Source: Methylobacterium sp. BTF04 (GTDB lineage: Bacteria > Pseudomonadota > Alphaproteobacteria > Rhizobiales > Beijerinckiaceae). Taken from it: a DNA stretch of 64,000 bases. Position 1 is the first letter of the stretch; each line of letters begins with the position of its first letter. The notes under the pieces were generated by a model. The model had not been told where the DNA came from, ran no database searches, and saw only the letters and a program-made list of their open reading frames with translations. The position numbers and the translations under genes were made by a program. Positions 35,991 through 45,392 of the stretch are shown here, one piece after another. The stretch spans positions 62,001 through 126,000 of the forward strand of contig NZ_JAAHTB010000009.1 of the NCBI RefSeq assembly GCF_010692745.1, written 5' to 3'.

Positions 35991-36960
35991 GAACCTATCG
36001 GGATTGTCGCTCCGTGACCTCGAATACGTGGTGGCGGTGGCCGAGGAGACGCATTTCGGGCGGGCGGCCGAGCGCTGCAATGTCAGCCAGCCGACCCTGA
36101 GCGTTCAGGTGCGCAAGCTCGAAGAAGCCTTGGGCCTGGTGCTGTTCGAACGCAGCAACCGCCGGGTGATGCTGACCCCCGCCGGCCAGGGCATCGTCAG
36201 GCAGGCCCGCATCGTCCTGGCGGAGGCGCAGCGGCTCCTCGTGCTGGCGAGCGAGGGGCGCGGCGCGCCGCTCACCGGCCGGTTGGTGCTGGCCGCGATC
36301 CAGACCCTCGGACCCTACCTGTTCCCGCTGGTGCTGCGCAGCCTGCGCCAGGAATTCCCGCTGCTGGCGCTGGCGCTGAGCGAGGCGCGCACCGCCGAGA
36401 TCCTCGAAGGGCTCCGCGACGGCCGCATCGACGCGGCCCTGGTGTCGCTGCCGGTGCCGATCTCGGGGCTGGCGATCACGCCGCTCTTCGTCGAGCCGTT
36501 CCTGCTCGCCTGCCCGTCGGACCATCCGCTGGCGCAAGGCGGGACCCCGCGCGCCCGGGACATCGCCGGGCCGGACCTGCTCCTCCTCGACGAAGGCAAT
36601 TGCCTGCGCGACCAGACCGTCACGGCCTGTGGCGCCGGAAGCGCCGCCGGGCGCCATGCCACCAGCCTCGAGACCCTGCGCTCGATGGTGGCGGCCGGCG
36701 CCGGCTACACCCTGCTGCCGGCGCTGGCGGTGCCGTCGGGGCCCGATCCGAGCGGCCTCACGGTGACGCGCAGCTTCGACATCGACGGGCCCGGCCGCAC
36801 GGTGGCGCTGGCCTGGCGCTCCAGCGACCCGCGCGGCGCCGGCCTCGCCCATCTGGCGGCGTTCTTCAGAACCCACGCGCCGGAGGGGACCACGGCCTGC
36901 ATCGCCGACGAACCGGCTTCGCCCGGCCCGCACCGTGACAGCGCGGGTCATCCGGTGTAG
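35989..36960 (+). CDS. oxyR: hydrogen-peroxide-sensing LysR-family regulator OxyR
   Basis: 323 residues. N-terminal winged HTH: LRDLEYVVAVAEETHFGRAA near 7-26 and CNVSQPTLSVQVRKLEEALG near 29-48, very close to OxyR. Effector domain carries the diagnostic peroxide-sensing pair in GNCLRDQTVTACGAG, two cysteines nine residues apart as in E. coli Cys199 and Cys208. It ends with a short proline-rich tail after the usual OxyR length. ATG at 35989 lacks an obvious ribosome site; a TTG at 36004 would give a protein aligned with E. coli OxyR. Divergent from katA, which it most likely activates. Confidence 0.95.
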   Translation: MNLSGLSLRDLEYVVAVAEETHFGRAAERCNVSQPTLSVQVRKLEEALGLVLFERSNRRVMLTPAGQGIVRQARIVLAEAQRLLVLASEGRGAPLTGRLVLAAIQTLGPYLFPLVLRSLRQEFPLLALALSEARTAEILEGLRDGRIDAALVSLPVPISGLAITPLFVEPFLLACPSDHPLAQGGTPRARDIAGPDLLLLDEGNCLRDQTVTACGAGSAAGRHATSLETLRSMVAAGAGYTLLPALAVPSGPDPSGLTVTRSFDIDGPGRTVALAWRSSDPRGAGLAHLAAFFRTHAPEGTTACIADEPASPGPHRDSAGHPV

Positions 36961-37000
36961 CGCCCGGCCACGCTTCCGATCCTCTCATTCGGCTGACCGC

Positions 37001-38059
37001 GTGTTCTCCATCCGATCGATCGGCCTGTGGGCGGCCCTCGTCCTGACCTCCGGTGCCCTCGCCTACGGGTTGTCGGTGGCCGGCTTTCCGGCGGCGCTCC
37101 TGCTCGGGCCGATGCTGGCGGCCATCGCCTTCGGGGTGAAGGGCGCGCGGCTGTCGGTGCCGAGGGCGGGATTCCAGGCGGCGCAGGCGATGATCGGCTG
37201 CCTCGTCGCCAAATCCGTCACCGCCGAGATCGTGGCGACGCTCACCGGCCACGGCCTGCTCATCCTGGCGGTGGTGCTGGTGACGGTGCTGGCCGGCGCC
37301 GTCGTCGGCTGGACGCTGACGCGCCTTCGCGTCTTGCCCGGCACCACCGCCGCGTGGGGGTCGTCCCCCGGAGGGGCCGCCGCCATGGTGGCGATGTCGG
37401 AGGATTACGGGGCCGACCCGCGCCTCGTCGCCTTCATGCAGTACGTCCGCGTCGTCGCCGTGGTGCTGTCGGCGTCCCTCGTCGCGCGGCTGCTCACCGA
37501 CGTGTCCACCCCCGGTGGCGTCGCGGCCGCCGCCGCGGAGGCGAGCACGCCGCTCTCCGTCGCCGCGACGCTGGCCATCGCCGCCGCCGGGGCCGGGATC
37601 GCGCTCGCCCTGAGGATGCCGGCCGGTGGCCTGATCGGACCGATGGTGCTCGGTGCCGTGCTGCACGCCACCGGAACGGTCGCGATGGCGCTGCCCCTGC
37701 CGCTCCTCGACCTCGCCTATGCGACGATCGGCTGGTACGTCGGCCTGCGTTTTCGCGAGGAGACTCTGCGGGAGACGGTCACGGCCCTGCCCGGAATCCT
37801 CATCGCAACGCTCGGCGTCATCGCCCTGTGCGGCCTCTGGGCGTACGGGCTGACCTACCTGCTGCCTGTGGACTTCCTCACCGCCTACCTCGCCACCAGC
37901 CCCGGCGGCCTCGATTCGGTGGCGATCATCGCGGTCGGTTCGAAGGTCGACGTGTCGTTCGTCCTCGCGGTGCAGACCCTGCGGCTGTTCGTGGTGCTCA
38001 TCACCGGTCCGGTGCTGGCGAAATGGATCGCCCGCGGCGCGCCCACCGACAACGCCTGA
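37001..38059 (+). CDS. AbrB-family membrane protein (PF05145-type, putative transporter)
   Basis: 352 residues from the GTG at 37001; an ATG at 36935 inside oxyR is less likely. About ten membrane segments in two similar halves, each with a SPGG motif: PGTTAAWGSSPGGAAAMVAM near 110-130 and YLATSPGGLDSVAIIAVGSK near 290-310. Proteins of this family are labelled AbrB or putative ammonia monooxygenase in databases, but the internal duplication and topology indicate a transporter of unknown substrate. It follows oxyR by 40 bases and precedes dgkA by seven. Confidence 0.85.
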   Translation: MFSIRSIGLWAALVLTSGALAYGLSVAGFPAALLLGPMLAAIAFGVKGARLSVPRAGFQAAQAMIGCLVAKSVTAEIVATLTGHGLLILAVVLVTVLAGAVVGWTLTRLRVLPGTTAAWGSSPGGAAAMVAMSEDYGADPRLVAFMQYVRVVAVVLSASLVARLLTDVSTPGGVAAAAAEASTPLSVAATLAIAAAGAGIALALRMPAGGLIGPMVLGAVLHATGTVAMALPLPLLDLAYATIGWYVGLRFREETLRETVTALPGILIATLGVIALCGLWAYGLTYLLPVDFLTAYLATSPGGLDSVAIIAVGSKVDVSFVLAVQTLRLFVVLITGPVLAKWIARGAPTDNA

Positions 38060-38066
38060 GCCCGCG

Positions 38067-38414
38067 ATGCACGCCCTCTACCTCGCCTTCCTGAATTCCT
38101 GGCGCGGCCTCGTCCACGGGGCCCGTACCGAACGCGCGGTGCGCCTCGAACTGGCGCTCCTCGGCATCGGCGTGCCGTTGGCGTGTCTGGTGGGGGCGAG
38201 CCTGTGGGTGCGGGTGGCGCTCATCGTGAGCCTCCTGCTGATGCTCGCCGCCGAATTCCTGAACACCGCCATCGAGAAGCTGTGCGACCATCTCCACCCC
38301 GACCACCATCCGCGGATCGGGATCGTCAAGGATCTGGCCTCGGCCGGGACCTTCCTGGCGCAGGGCATCGCCGCCCTGGTCTGGCTCGCGGCCCTCTACG
38401 AGCGGCTGCCGTAG
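38067..38414 (+). CDS. dgkA: diacylglycerol kinase (prokaryotic, DgkA)
   Basis: 115 residues, three membrane helices. Phosphorylates diacylglycerol to phosphatidate, recycling lipid left by glucan or lipopolysaccharide modification. Seen: FLNSWRGLVHGARTERAVRLE near 8-28 and LLLMLAAEFLNTAIEKLCDH near 56-75, the conserved catalytic E-x-x-N-T-A-I-E. Seven bases after the AbrB-family gene, so probably cotranscribed. Confidence 0.94.
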   Translation: MHALYLAFLNSWRGLVHGARTERAVRLELALLGIGVPLACLVGASLWVRVALIVSLLLMLAAEFLNTAIEKLCDHLHPDHHPRIGIVKDLASAGTFLAQGIAALVWLAALYERLP

Positions 38415-38568
38415 CGGCCGAGTAAGCGCGGCGGATATCGGCAAGGCCGCCCTTTCGAGCATGACGTCCGCCGCGAGGGTGAAGTGGTCGCGCTCGCTTC
38501 TGCGCTGCACAAGACCTATGTGCGAGGAGATAGACTCGACCGTATCCTGATCCGGGGCCCGCGTTTCC

Positions 38569-40119
38569 TTGACCGACTACATCCGCAAGATCCTCACCGC
38601 CCGCGTCTACGACGTCGCCATCGAGAGCCCGCTCGATCCGATGCCGCGCATGTCGGTGCGCCTCGGCCGTCCGGTGCTGCTGAAGCGCGAGGACCTGCAG
38701 CCGGTCTTCTCGTTCAAGCTGCGCGGCGCCTACAACAAGATGTCGGGGCTCTCAGCCGAGGTTCTGGCGCAAGGGGTCGTCTGCGCCTCCGCCGGCAACC
38801 ATGCGCAGGGCGTCGCCCTGGCGGCTGCGCGTCTCACCGTGCGCGCCGTCATCGTGATGCCGCGGACCACGCCGGCCATCAAGGTCGATGCCTGCCGGGC
38901 GCGCGGCGCCGAGGTGATCCTGTTCGGCGACACCTTCGACGAGGCTCTGGGCCATGCCCGCAAGCTCGAGGTCGAGCAGGGCCTGACCTTCCTGCACCCG
39001 TTCGACGATCCCGACGTGATCGCCGGCCAGGGCACCATCGGCATGGAAATCCTGACCCAGCATTCCGGTCCGATCGAGGCGATCTTCGTCCCCATCGGCG
39101 GCGGCGGCCTCGCGGCCGGCATCGCCACCTTCGTGAAGTACCTGCGCCCCGAGACCAAGGTCATCGGGGTCGAGCCCGACGATGCCGCCTGCATGAAGGC
39201 CGCTCTGGATGCCGACGAGCGGGTGATCCTGCCGACGGTGGGCCTCTTCGCCGATGGCGTTGCCGTGCGCCAGGCCGGCGAGGAGACGTTCCGCCTGTGC
39301 CGTGAGCATCTCGACGAAGTCATCACCGTCGATACCGACGCCATGTGCGCGGCGGTCAAGGACATCTTCGACGACACCCGGGCGATCTCGGAGCCGTCGG
39401 GCGCCCTGGCTCTGGCCGGCGCCAAGGCCTACGCGGCGCGGGGCGGCGATGCCGGCGGGACCCTCGTGGCGATCTCCAGCGGGGCCAATCTCAATTTCGA
39501 CCGCCTGCGCCACATCGCCGAGCGCGCCGAAATCGGCGAGCAGCGCGAGGTCTTACTCGGTGTCACCATCCCCGAGCGACCGGGCGCCTATCGGACCTTC
39601 ATCCGCACCCTCGGGCCGCGGGCCATCACCGAGTTCAACTATCGCTACGCCAGGGATGCGGATGCGCAGATCTTCGTCGGCATCAACCTGGCCGGCGGCG
39701 CGCCCGAGAAGCGCGCGCTGATCGCGGATCTCCGCGACAACGGCTACCGCGTGCTCGACATGAGCGACAACGAGATGGCCAAGGTCCATATTCGCTACAT
39801 GGTCGGTGGCCGGGCGACGGGATTGGCGCATGAGCGCCTCTACCGCTTCCAGTTTCCGGAGCGCCCGGGGGCGTTGCTGAAGTTCCTCGACTGTCTCGGC
39901 GACGGGTTCGACATCTCCCTGTTCCATTACCGCAACCACGGCGCCGATTATGGCCGGGTGCTGGCGGGCATCGACGTGGCGCCGGCCGATCGTACGCGCT
40001 TCGACGCGGCGGTGGCGGCGCTCGATTATCCGTGCGTCGACGAGACCGACAACCCGGCCTATCGGATGTTCCTCGACGATGGTGCGCAGGATTCCGCCGG
40101 TGGCTTGCCGGGCGCCTAA
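38569..40119 (+). CDS. ilvA: threonine ammonia-lyase, biosynthetic (threonine deaminase)
   Basis: 516 residues from a TTG (MTDYIRKILTARVYDVAIES). PLP enzyme making 2-oxobutyrate for isoleucine. Seen: LKREDLQPVFSFKLRGAYNK near 38-57 with the PLP lysine, SAGNHAQGVALAAARL near 75-90, PIGGGGLAAGIATFVKYLRP near 175-194 (phosphate loop) and a SSGANLNFDRLR segment near 303. Two C-terminal ACT-like regulatory domains (about 325-405 and 420-505), as in the long isoleucine-inhibited form, whereas catabolic enzymes have at most one. Confidence 0.95.
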   Translation: MTDYIRKILTARVYDVAIESPLDPMPRMSVRLGRPVLLKREDLQPVFSFKLRGAYNKMSGLSAEVLAQGVVCASAGNHAQGVALAAARLTVRAVIVMPRTTPAIKVDACRARGAEVILFGDTFDEALGHARKLEVEQGLTFLHPFDDPDVIAGQGTIGMEILTQHSGPIEAIFVPIGGGGLAAGIATFVKYLRPETKVIGVEPDDAACMKAALDADERVILPTVGLFADGVAVRQAGEETFRLCREHLDEVITVDTDAMCAAVKDIFDDTRAISEPSGALALAGAKAYAARGGDAGGTLVAISSGANLNFDRLRHIAERAEIGEQREVLLGVTIPERPGAYRTFIRTLGPRAITEFNYRYARDADAQIFVGINLAGGAPEKRALIADLRDNGYRVLDMSDNEMAKVHIRYMVGGRATGLAHERLYRFQFPERPGALLKFLDCLGDGFDISLFHYRNHGADYGRVLAGIDVAPADRTRFDAAVAALDYPCVDETDNPAYRMFLDDGAQDSAGGLPGA

Positions 40120-40347
40120 GACGTCGAAAGCCGCGTCAGCGGTTTCCGATGAACGCGTGCGGGCCAATCATGCAGATCTCGGAACGGCATCGAAAATTCC
40201 GAGTCGATCGACGCACCCGATATTGGCGATGTGATTTTCCGCGCATGGACTTACCCTGACTTGGGAAATCGAGCGGAACGAAAACTGAAAGGATTTTCTT
40301 AAAGCGCTGTGTGCGATGCCATGAGGGTTCCCCGTATCGGTGCTCTC

Positions 40348-42498
40348 ATGTCCCTGTTCGCCAGCCTCAATACCCGCCTCCCGGCGATCATCGTCGGCCT
40401 GGCCCTCGTCAGCTCGACCGCCATGGGTGGCTTGAGCTGGTACTCGGCCCGGGCTGGCCTCGTCGCAGCGGCCGAAGACCGGCTGGATCTGGCGGCCACT
40501 GCCCGCAAGACCGGCATCGAACTGGTGGTGGAACGCGCCGGCGGCGATCTCGCCACCACGGCATCGAATGCGCAGGTCAGCGGCAATTTCGGCGATCTGG
40601 TTGAGGCGCTCGACCCGGCCAAGCCGGACTTCGCCCAGCTCGTCCAGACCTATTCCGGCGCGGCCACGCCGGAAGGGCGGATGGCGGCCGAGGCGCCCGC
40701 AACCATGTACGGCCGCCGCCATGCGAAGGTGCAGGAAGTGGCGCGCAAGCTCGTCGAGCGGCCCGGCTACGCCGACCTCGTCTTCGTCTCCGAGGATGGA
40801 CGGATCGTCTACACCACCACGAAGGGCGCCGATTTCTCGCACGACCTGTCCGAGCCCGCCTTGAAGGAGACCGGTCTCGCCAAGCTCATCGAACGCCTGA
40901 AGGCGGCCGATGCGGACGCGACCCTGTTCGAGGATTTCGCGCCGTATCCCGCGGAGGCGGCTCCCTCCGCTTTCCTCGGCCGCGCGGTGGCGCGTCGCGC
41001 CAACGTGGCCATGGGCACCGGTCAAGCGGCCGCCCGCATCGGCTTCGTCGTGATGCGGGTGACCCCGGCCCTGTTCGACCGGACCCTGTCCGATCGCGGC
41101 GGCCTCGGCGACACCGGACGGATCATGGCCGTCGGCACCGATGGCCTGTTGCGGAGCAATCCGCCCCTGTCCGGTGGCGAGAAGGCGGGCAGCCCCGTTG
41201 CCCAGCTCGGCATTGACAAGGCGGCTTTGGGCAGCGCCCATCCGTTCACCTACACCGCTGCGGACGGAACCCGGATGGCCGCCACCGCGCAGGTCTCCGT
41301 CATGGGCGCGCCGTGGACGATCGTCGCCGAACAATCGCAGAACGAGACGCTGAAGGCGGTCGGCGCCCTCACCCGCTCCCTGGCCCTCGTGGCCCTGCTG
41401 GTTCTGCTCGCGACCGCCGTCCTCGGCTTCGTCTTCTCCCGCAGTATCGTCGGGCCGCTCGGTGCACTCACCCGTGCGCTGGAAGCTCTGGCCCGCCGCG
41501 AGACCCTAGCCGAGGTGCCCGGCAGCCGCCGCAACGACGAGATCGGCGGGATTGCCCGCGCGGTGGTGACGATCCGCGACATCTCGCTCGAGGAGGCCGC
41601 ACGCCAGCTGGAGACCACCCATGCCGAGCGGATGCGCCAGGAGACGGAGCGTCGCGAGATGCTCAAGCACCTCGCCGACGATTTCGAGCGTTCCGTCGGC
41701 CGGATCGTCGAGCACGTGGCCCAGGCGTCGCACGGCCTCCAGGACGCCTCCGGTACCATGACCCTGGCGGTGGAGGGCACCGCGCAGCGCTCGAACTCCG
41801 TCGCCCTCAACGCCCATGAGACCGCCGGCAACGTCAACACCGTCGCGGCGGCGGCCGAGGAACTCGGCGCCACCGTTCAGGAGATCGGCCGTCAGGTCGA
41901 GCAGGCCGCCGAGATGTCGCGCTTTGCAGTGGACGAGGCCAACCGGACCGCGGAGAGCATGCGTTCGCTCTCGGCCGCTGCCACCCGCATCGGCAACGTG
42001 GTCGGCCTCGTCTCGCAGATCGCCTCGCAGACCAACCTGTTGGCGCTCAATGCCACCATCGAGGCGGCGCGCGCCGGCGAGGCCGGCCGTGGCTTCTCCG
42101 TCGTCGCGGCCGAGGTGAAGAGCCTCGCCGAACAGACCGCGCGGGCCACCACCGAGATCGGCGAGCAGGTGCAGGCGATCCAGGGCGCGGCCGGCGGTGC
42201 GACCGGTGCCATCCAGGGCATCGTCACCCGCATCGAGGGCATGAGCATGGTCACCAGCAGCATCGCTGCGGCGGTGGAGGAGCAGAGCCTGACGACCCAG
42301 GAGATCGTGCGCAACATGAGCCAGGCTTCGGCCGGCACCAGCGCGATGACCACCGATATCGAGGAGGTCGCCCGCTCGGCCGCAGAGGCCGGCGCCTCCG
42401 CCAGCCAGCTCATGCAGGCCTCCGGCGACCTGTCGCGTCAGTCGGAGAGCCTGAGCTCCGAGGTCGCCCAGTTCCTCGCCACCGTGCGGGCCGCCTGA
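40348..42498 (+). CDS. methyl-accepting chemotaxis protein
   Basis: 716 residues from the ATG at 40348 ([20 protein letters not shown]); a GTG at 40309 and an ATG at 40321 are alternatives. First membrane helix about 10-30, a periplasmic Cache-like sensor to about 340 ([20 protein letters not shown] is typical of dCache), second helix [19 protein letters not shown] near 345-363, HAMP 365-420, then the signalling domain with the hairpin tip [20 protein letters not shown] near 555-575. No C-terminal CheR pentapeptide. Ligand unknown. It is convergent with thiL, with a 43-base gap, and no chemotaxis operon is near. Confidence 0.94.
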   Translation: MSLFASLNTRLPAIIVGLALVSSTAMGGLSWYSARAGLVAAAEDRLDLAATARKTGIELVVERAGGDLATTASNAQVSGNFGDLVEALDPAKPDFAQLVQTYSGAATPEGRMAAEAPATMYGRRHAKVQEVARKLVERPGYADLVFVSEDGRIVYTTTKGADFSHDLSEPALKETGLAKLIERLKAADADATLFEDFAPYPAEAAPSAFLGRAVARRANVAMGTGQAAARIGFVVMRVTPALFDRTLSDRGGLGDTGRIMAVGTDGLLRSNPPLSGGEKAGSPVAQLGIDKAALGSAHPFTYTAADGTRMAATAQVSVMGAPWTIVAEQSQNETLKAVGALTRSLALVALLVLLATAVLGFVFSRSIVGPLGALTRALEALARRETLAEVPGSRRNDEIGGIARAVVTIRDISLEEAARQLETTHAERMRQETERREMLKHLADDFERSVGRIVEHVAQASHGLQDASGTMTLAVEGTAQRSNSVALNAHETAGNVNTVAAAAEELGATVQEIGRQVEQAAEMSRFAVDEANRTAESMRSLSAAATRIGNVVGLVSQIASQTNLLALNATIEAARAGEAGRGFSVVAAEVKSLAEQTARATTEIGEQVQAIQGAAGGATGAIQGIVTRIEGMSMVTSSIAAAVEEQSLTTQEIVRNMSQASAGTSAMTTDIEEVARSAAEAGASASQLMQASGDLSRQSESLSSEVAQFLATVRAA

Positions 42499-42541
42499 GC
42501 GATCGCCGCAGCGCAGGGTGTCGGAAGAGGCGCGAACCGAC

Positions 42542-43567
42542 TCAGAAGTGACTGAACGATCCGGCGGACGGGAGCGCAATGGGCCCGTCCGCGGATCGGA
42601 AGACGGGCGCCCCCGCCCCCGCCGTGACGGTGCCGATCACCGTCATGGGTACGCCGACGGCATTCGCGTCGAAGAGGCAGGCGGCGAGATGCTCGGGAGC
42701 CACCGCGCAGAGGATCTCGTAATCGTCGCCGCCGGTAAGGATCGTGGTCAGGAGATCGGGTGCGAGGGCGAGCGCCCGGGCGGCAGCCTCCGACAGCGGC
42801 AGGTCGGCGAGCGCGATCGCGGCCGAGCGTCCCCCACCCTCCGGCGCCGTGCCTTTCAGCATCTTTGCGAGGTCGCCGGCGAGGCCGTCGGAGATGTCCA
42901 TCGCCGCGCGTGCGTGCCGGCGCAGGACCGGCCCCAGCGCGAGGCGGGGCTGCGGGTGCCAATAGCGGTCTATGAGGACATCACACCCCTGCGCGCCGAG
43001 CGCCGTCCCCCAGGCCGGCATCGGCCCGCTGCGCAGGAGCAGGCCGAGGGCGGCGTCGCCGATGGTGCCGCTGACGCAGATCCGGTCGCCGATGCGCGCC
43101 GTCATCCGCCGCACCATGGTGCCGGCCGGAACTTCGCCGAGCGCCGTCACCCCGATCGAGGTCGGGCCGGCGGCCCGCACCGTATCGCCACCCAGCAGCG
43201 GAATGCCGAAATCGCGGATCGCTCCTGCGAGGCCGGCGGCGAAGTCCGCGAGCCACGCCTCGGTCCAGTCGTCGGCCAGCGCCAGGGTGAGGAGGATGCC
43301 GCGCGGGCTGGCGCCCTTGGCGGCCAGATCCGAGCAATTCACCCCGAGCGCCTTGCGGGCGATGGAGGCCGGCGGGTCGTCGGGAAAGAAATGCACGCCG
43401 GCGACGATGGCGTCCGCGGTCAGGACGAGGTCGCAGCCGGGGCTTGGCGTCAGGGTCGCCGCGTCGTCGGACAGACCGTCCGCACCGGGACCGGCGAGCG
43501 GCGCGAAGTAGCGCGCGATCAGGCCGTCCTCGGTGGAGCGGGACCCGCTCACGCCGGGTCCGATCAA
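42542..43567 (-). CDS. thiL: thiamine-monophosphate kinase
   Basis: 341 residues from a TTG overlapping the nusB stop (TTGA). Phosphorylates thiamine monophosphate to thiamine diphosphate. Seen: STEDGLIARYFAPLA near 11-25, GLSDDAATL near 30 (Mg/ATP Asp), LVLTADAIVAGVHFFPDDPP near 47-66, IARKALGVNCSDLAAKGASP near 69-88, and AAMDISDGLAGDLAKML near 215-231. A GTG at 43552 is an alternative start. Last gene of the nrdR-rib-nusB-thiL operon, an order common in alphaproteobacteria. Confidence 0.96.
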   Translation of the reverse strand: MIGPGVSGSRSTEDGLIARYFAPLAGPGADGLSDDAATLTPSPGCDLVLTADAIVAGVHFFPDDPPASIARKALGVNCSDLAAKGASPRGILLTLALADDWTEAWLADFAAGLAGAIRDFGIPLLGGDTVRAAGPTSIGVTALGEVPAGTMVRRMTARIGDRICVSGTIGDAALGLLLRSGPMPAWGTALGAQGCDVLIDRYWHPQPRLALGPVLRRHARAAMDISDGLAGDLAKMLKGTAPEGGGRSAAIALADLPLSEAAARALALAPDLLTTILTGGDDYEILCAVAPEHLAACLFDANAVGVPMTVIGTVTAGAGAPVFRSADGPIALPSAGSFSHF

Positions 43568-44043
43568 GCTTTACCCGAGCCCGGCAGCCCGGCGAATTCC
43601 GCGCCGCGGACTTCGCGGGCGATCTTGTCCAGCACGGCATTGACCATGCCGGGCTCGTCGCCGCCGTAGAAGCTGTAGGCCACGTCGACATATTCGGAGA
43701 TCGCCGCCCGCGCCGGCACGTCGCGCCGATACATCAGCTCGTAGGCGCCGGCCCGCAGGATCGCCCGCAGCACCGCCTCGATCCGCTTCAGCGGCCAACC
43801 CTGCGCCAGGGCACCGTCGAGCTGCGGATCGATCGCCCGCTGCTCCTCGACCACGCCGCGCAGCAGGTCGCGGAAGAACGCGGTTTCCGCTGGCGGGTGC
43901 TCGATGCCCTCCACCGTCCGGCCGATCCAGAAGGTCTCGAACTCGGCCATCGCCTCGATCACGCCCTTGCCGGAAATTTCCATCTCGTAGAGGGCCTGCA
44001 CCACGGCCAGGCGGGCGCCGCTGCGCGCGATCGACTTCGCCAT
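43564..44043 (-). CDS. nusB: transcription antitermination factor NusB
   Basis: 159 residues. Binds boxA RNA with NusE(S10) in rRNA antitermination. Seen: SGARLAVVQALYEMEISG near 8-25, FFRDLLRGVVEEQRAIDPQL near 57-76, RIEAVLRAILRAGAYELMYR near 87-106, and AISEYVDVAYSFYGGDEPGM near 113-132, all typical of alphaproteobacterial NusB. It starts four bases after ribH ends. Confidence 0.96.
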   Translation of the reverse strand: MAKSIARSGARLAVVQALYEMEISGKGVIEAMAEFETFWIGRTVEGIEHPPAETAFFRDLLRGVVEEQRAIDPQLDGALAQGWPLKRIEAVLRAILRAGAYELMYRRDVPARAAISEYVDVAYSFYGGDEPGMVNAVLDKIAREVRGAEFAGLPGSGKA

Positions 44044-44047
44044 GATC

Positions 44048-44554
44048 TTATTCCTCTCCCACCGACGCGGCAGCGGCGGCGCGCTTCAGGGCCAGAACCG
44101 CCAGCGCGGCTTCGGCCGCGCCGCCACCCTTGTTCATCTCCGCCACGCGGGCACGGGCGAAGGCCTGCGCCTCCGTCTCGACGGTGAGGATGCCGTTGCC
44201 GAGCGGGAGCCGTAGGTTCACCGACATGTCCATGAGCGCCCGCGCGCTTTCGCCGGCGACGATGTCGTAATGTCCGGTTTCGCCGCGGATGACACAGCCG
44301 AGGGCCACGGCCGCATCGTAGGGGCGCCCCGCACGGGCGGCGGCCTCGACGAGGATCGCGATGGCGGCGGGAATCTCTAGGGCGCCCGGTACCGTGACGA
44401 TGGTCGATTCGGCCTCGGCGGCGTCGAGGACGCCCTGCGCGCCGGCCAGGAGTTCGTCCGCCAACTCACCATAGTAGCGCGCCTCGACCACGAGGACGCG
44501 GGCACCCTTGACGGTGTCGGCGACGGGGCGGGACGCGGGTGGTGTCGAAACCAT
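44048..44554 (-). CDS. ribH: 6,7-dimethyl-8-ribityllumazine synthase
   Basis: 168 residues. Condenses the ribityl-aminopyrimidine with the four-carbon sugar phosphate in riboflavin synthesis. Seen: [20 protein letters not shown] near 20-39, [13 protein letters not shown] near 58-70, and [20 protein letters not shown] near 84-103 (active-site His). ATG at 44554; 191 bases separate it from ribE, with no recognisable gene or riboswitch between. Confidence 0.95.
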   Translation of the reverse strand: MVSTPPASRPVADTVKGARVLVVEARYYGELADELLAGAQGVLDAAEAESTIVTVPGALEIPAAIAILVEAAARAGRPYDAAVALGCVIRGETGHYDIVAGESARALMDMSVNLRLPLGNGILTVETEAQAFARARVAEMNKGGGAAEAALAVLALKRAAAAASVGEE

Positions 44555-44745
44555 CGAAAGGCCTTGAGCAGGATGGAGCGGACGCCACCCTTCCGCGACG
44601 CATGGGGATGGGTGACGGGATCGGGGTTGCGGCGCTGGACCGCGTCGGTCGTTGCGACGCGCGGCCTTCTGAGTCAGCCGTCACGGGCCGCTCGGTCATT
44701 GCCGCGAGCGATAGACCGAAGGGGGCGCTGCCACAAGCGCTGTGC

Positions 44746-45390
44746 TTACCCCCCGATCTCCGCACGGCTCTCGGCGAGCCGGGCGGCGTAGCGGGCGATC
44801 AGGTCGACTTCGAGATTGAGCCGGTCGCCGACCCGGCGCTCGCCCCAGGTGGTCACCGCGAGCGTGTGCGGGATCAGCAGCACCGAGAACAGGTCGCCCT
44901 GCACGCTGTTGACGGTGAGCGAGGTGCCGTCGAGGCAGACCGAGCCCTTCTCGGCGATGAAGCGGGCGAGCGCGGCGGGCGCCCGCAGGGTGAAGCGGTC
45001 GCTCGGCGCCCATTGCGGATCGCCCTCCCCCCCGGTGACGCTCTCGCGCGCCACGATCTCGGCAAGGCCGTCGACATGGCCGGTGACGAGGTGACCGCCG
45101 AGCTCATCGCCGATCCTGAGCGAGCGTTCGAGATTGATCCGGGTGCCCTCGCGCCATCTCCCCACGTTGGTGCGCTCCAGCGTCTCGGCGGCAGCGTCGA
45201 CGCCGAACAGGCAGCCATCCTCGGTCGGCGCGATGGTCACGGCGGTGAGACAGGGCCCGGAACAGGCGATGGAGGCGCCGAGCGCGATGGTGGCCGGATC
45301 GTAGGACGCCCGGATGGTCAGGTGGCGCAGGCGATCCGTGCCGGAGACGGCGACGACGCGGCCGACATCCGTGACGAGTCCGGTGAACAT
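44746..45390 (-). CDS. ribE: riboflavin synthase, alpha subunit
   Basis: 214 residues, the two-barrel trimeric enzyme that dismutates lumazine to riboflavin. MFTGLVTDVGRVVAVS is the canonical N-terminus, repeated in the second barrel. Also CSGPCLTAVTI near 43, LERSLRIGDELGGHLVTGHV near 88-107 (the DELGGHxVxGHVD motif), and DGTSLTVNSV near 152-161. Two bases after ribD, so translationally linked. Confidence 0.96.
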   Translation of the reverse strand: MFTGLVTDVGRVVAVSGTDRLRHLTIRASYDPATIALGASIACSGPCLTAVTIAPTEDGCLFGVDAAAETLERTNVGRWREGTRINLERSLRIGDELGGHLVTGHVDGLAEIVARESVTGGEGDPQWAPSDRFTLRAPAALARFIAEKGSVCLDGTSLTVNSVQGDLFSVLLIPHTLAVTTWGERRVGDRLNLEVDLIARYAARLAESRAEIGG

Positions 45391-45392
45391 CT

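Noticed and set aside
40128..40150. GAAAGCCGC/GCGGTTTC as an ilvA terminator
   Set aside because: Stem needs a bulge and no T run follows.
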